Positions 5,039 through 5,533 of a stretch of 5,533 nt of DNA are shown here, in pieces. The first letter of the stretch is position 1. Each line of letters starts with the position of its first letter. Both the position numbers and the translations under genes were made by a program. Under the pieces are notes generated by a model. That model was not told the origin of the DNA and did not search any database. It worked only from the letters and a program-made list of their open reading frames with translations. Where the stretch lies: the NCBI GenBank assembly GCA_031261765.1, contig JAISJA010000092.1:1-5533 (forward strand). Direction: 5' to 3'. Source of the DNA: Coriobacteriales bacterium (lineage in GTDB: Bacteria; Actinomycetota; Coriobacteriia; Coriobacteriales; UBA8131).

Positions 5039-5533
5039 TCACTCGCTTAGTGCCCCCGCTCTTATGAACGCGCGGTACAGCTCCAGCCTCTCGTCTATGA
5101 CCTCGGCCAAAAGGCGTATGGCCTCGCGCAGGCGCTCCGGTTCCTCATAACAAAACGCTATACGCATGGAATTCTTGCCCTTGCCGCTACCCGCCGGGTA
5201 GCATCCGTCGCCGGGTACGAACGTCACGCCGTGTTCAAGCGCTACCGGCAACATGCGCGCGGTGTCCACGTACGGAGGCAACGTGACCCATACGAAGAAG
5301 CCGCCTTTAGGATGCGTCCAGCGCACCTCTGGCGGAAAGTACTCGTCAAGCGCGGCCAACATGGCGTCGCGCCTTTCGCGGTAGCGTTCGCAAACCTGTG
5401 CTAAGACGTCATGCCAGGGTACCTCGGCAAAGTAATGCTCGACCATAACCTGGTTCAACGCTGAGTTACACAGGTCCGTGCCCTGCTTCACCATGTTTAT
5501 CTTCGCAAGCACGGCGCGCGGCGCTATTATCCA
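5039..5533 (-). CDS. Class I/II PLP-dependent aminotransferase, C-terminal part
   Basis: The frame is open at the right edge and ends with TGA at 5041-5039, leaving 164 residues of what is normally about a 400-residue enzyme. The fragment begins with WIIAPRAV, the sequence that usually directly follows the PLP-binding lysine motif, so the catalytic Lys lies just outside the window. Visible family features are KQGTDLCNSALNQ (residues 16-28), RRDAMLAALDEYFP with WTHPKGGFFVWVTLP (72-86), GVTFVPGDGCYPAG, and SMRIAFCYEEPERLREAI, where Arg124 is the expected substrate carboxylate ligand. The pattern resembles the LysN/2-aminoadipate and MocR-like aminotransferase group. The missing N-terminus prevents deciding whether a GntR-type DNA-binding domain is present. 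Being 13 bases upstream of ddl hints at amino-acid or cell-wall precursor metabolism, but the substrate is not readable from this part. Confidence 0.9.
   Translation of the reverse strand, partial: WIIAPRAVLAKINMVKQGTDLCNSALNQVMVEHYFAEVPWHDVLAQVCERYRERRDAMLAALDEYFPPEVRWTHPKGGFFVWVTLPPYVDTARMLPVALEHGVTFVPGDGCYPAGSGKGKNSMRIAFCYEEPERLREAIRLLAEVIDERLELYRAFIRAGALSE

Overview
All supported genes in this window lie on the minus strand, so transcription runs from the right edge to the left. In order they are: the C-terminal part of a class I/II PLP-dependent aminotransferase (cut by the right edge), a complete D-alanine--D-alanine ligase, a complete sigma-70-family (ECF-like) sigma factor with a long C-terminal extension, and the first 762 codons of a very large secreted right-handed beta-helix surface protein (cut by the left edge). 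The longer plus-strand open frames are antisense shadows of these genes.

The organism is a bacterium of moderate to high GC. The style of the proteins (GGSALG-type Ddl, sigma factor with an Ala/Thr-rich extracytoplasmic tail, secreted beta-helix repeat protein) suggests an actinobacterium, perhaps a gut-type Coriobacteriia. That is an impression from recalled families and was not tested by a search. A clear sequence-level signature is the use of ATA for isoleucine: by hand count 7/7 in the aminotransferase fragment, 14/15 in ddl and 18/24 in the sigma gene. The same habit runs through the beta-helix gene, so all four genes look native to one genome.

Right part (3989-5533): aminotransferase and ddl are 13 bases apart, and a good Shine-Dalgarno sequence for ddl begins right after the aminotransferase stop, so they look like one operon. 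Middle (3901-3999): a 99-base gap holds a strong-looking extended -10 promoter and a perfect 18-bp palindrome ahead of the sigma gene. The sigma gene (2521-3900) encodes sigma2 and sigma4 regions, a hydrophobic segment, an Ala/Thr/Ser/Gly/Asn linker and a small beta-rich C-terminal domain. It therefore reads as a membrane-tethered sigma factor with an outside domain. Left part (1-2520): a 234-base AT-richer gap with a candidate promoter leads into the beta-helix gene, which has a signal peptide, a low-complexity linker and at least three tandem modules, two of them complete at about 285-315 residues.

The most interesting possibility is that the tethered sigma factor and the adjacent surface protein form a small self-contained surface-sensing and expression unit. 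This is inferred from architecture and adjacency only. No RNA genes, CRISPR arrays, insertion sequences or convincing intrinsic terminators were seen.
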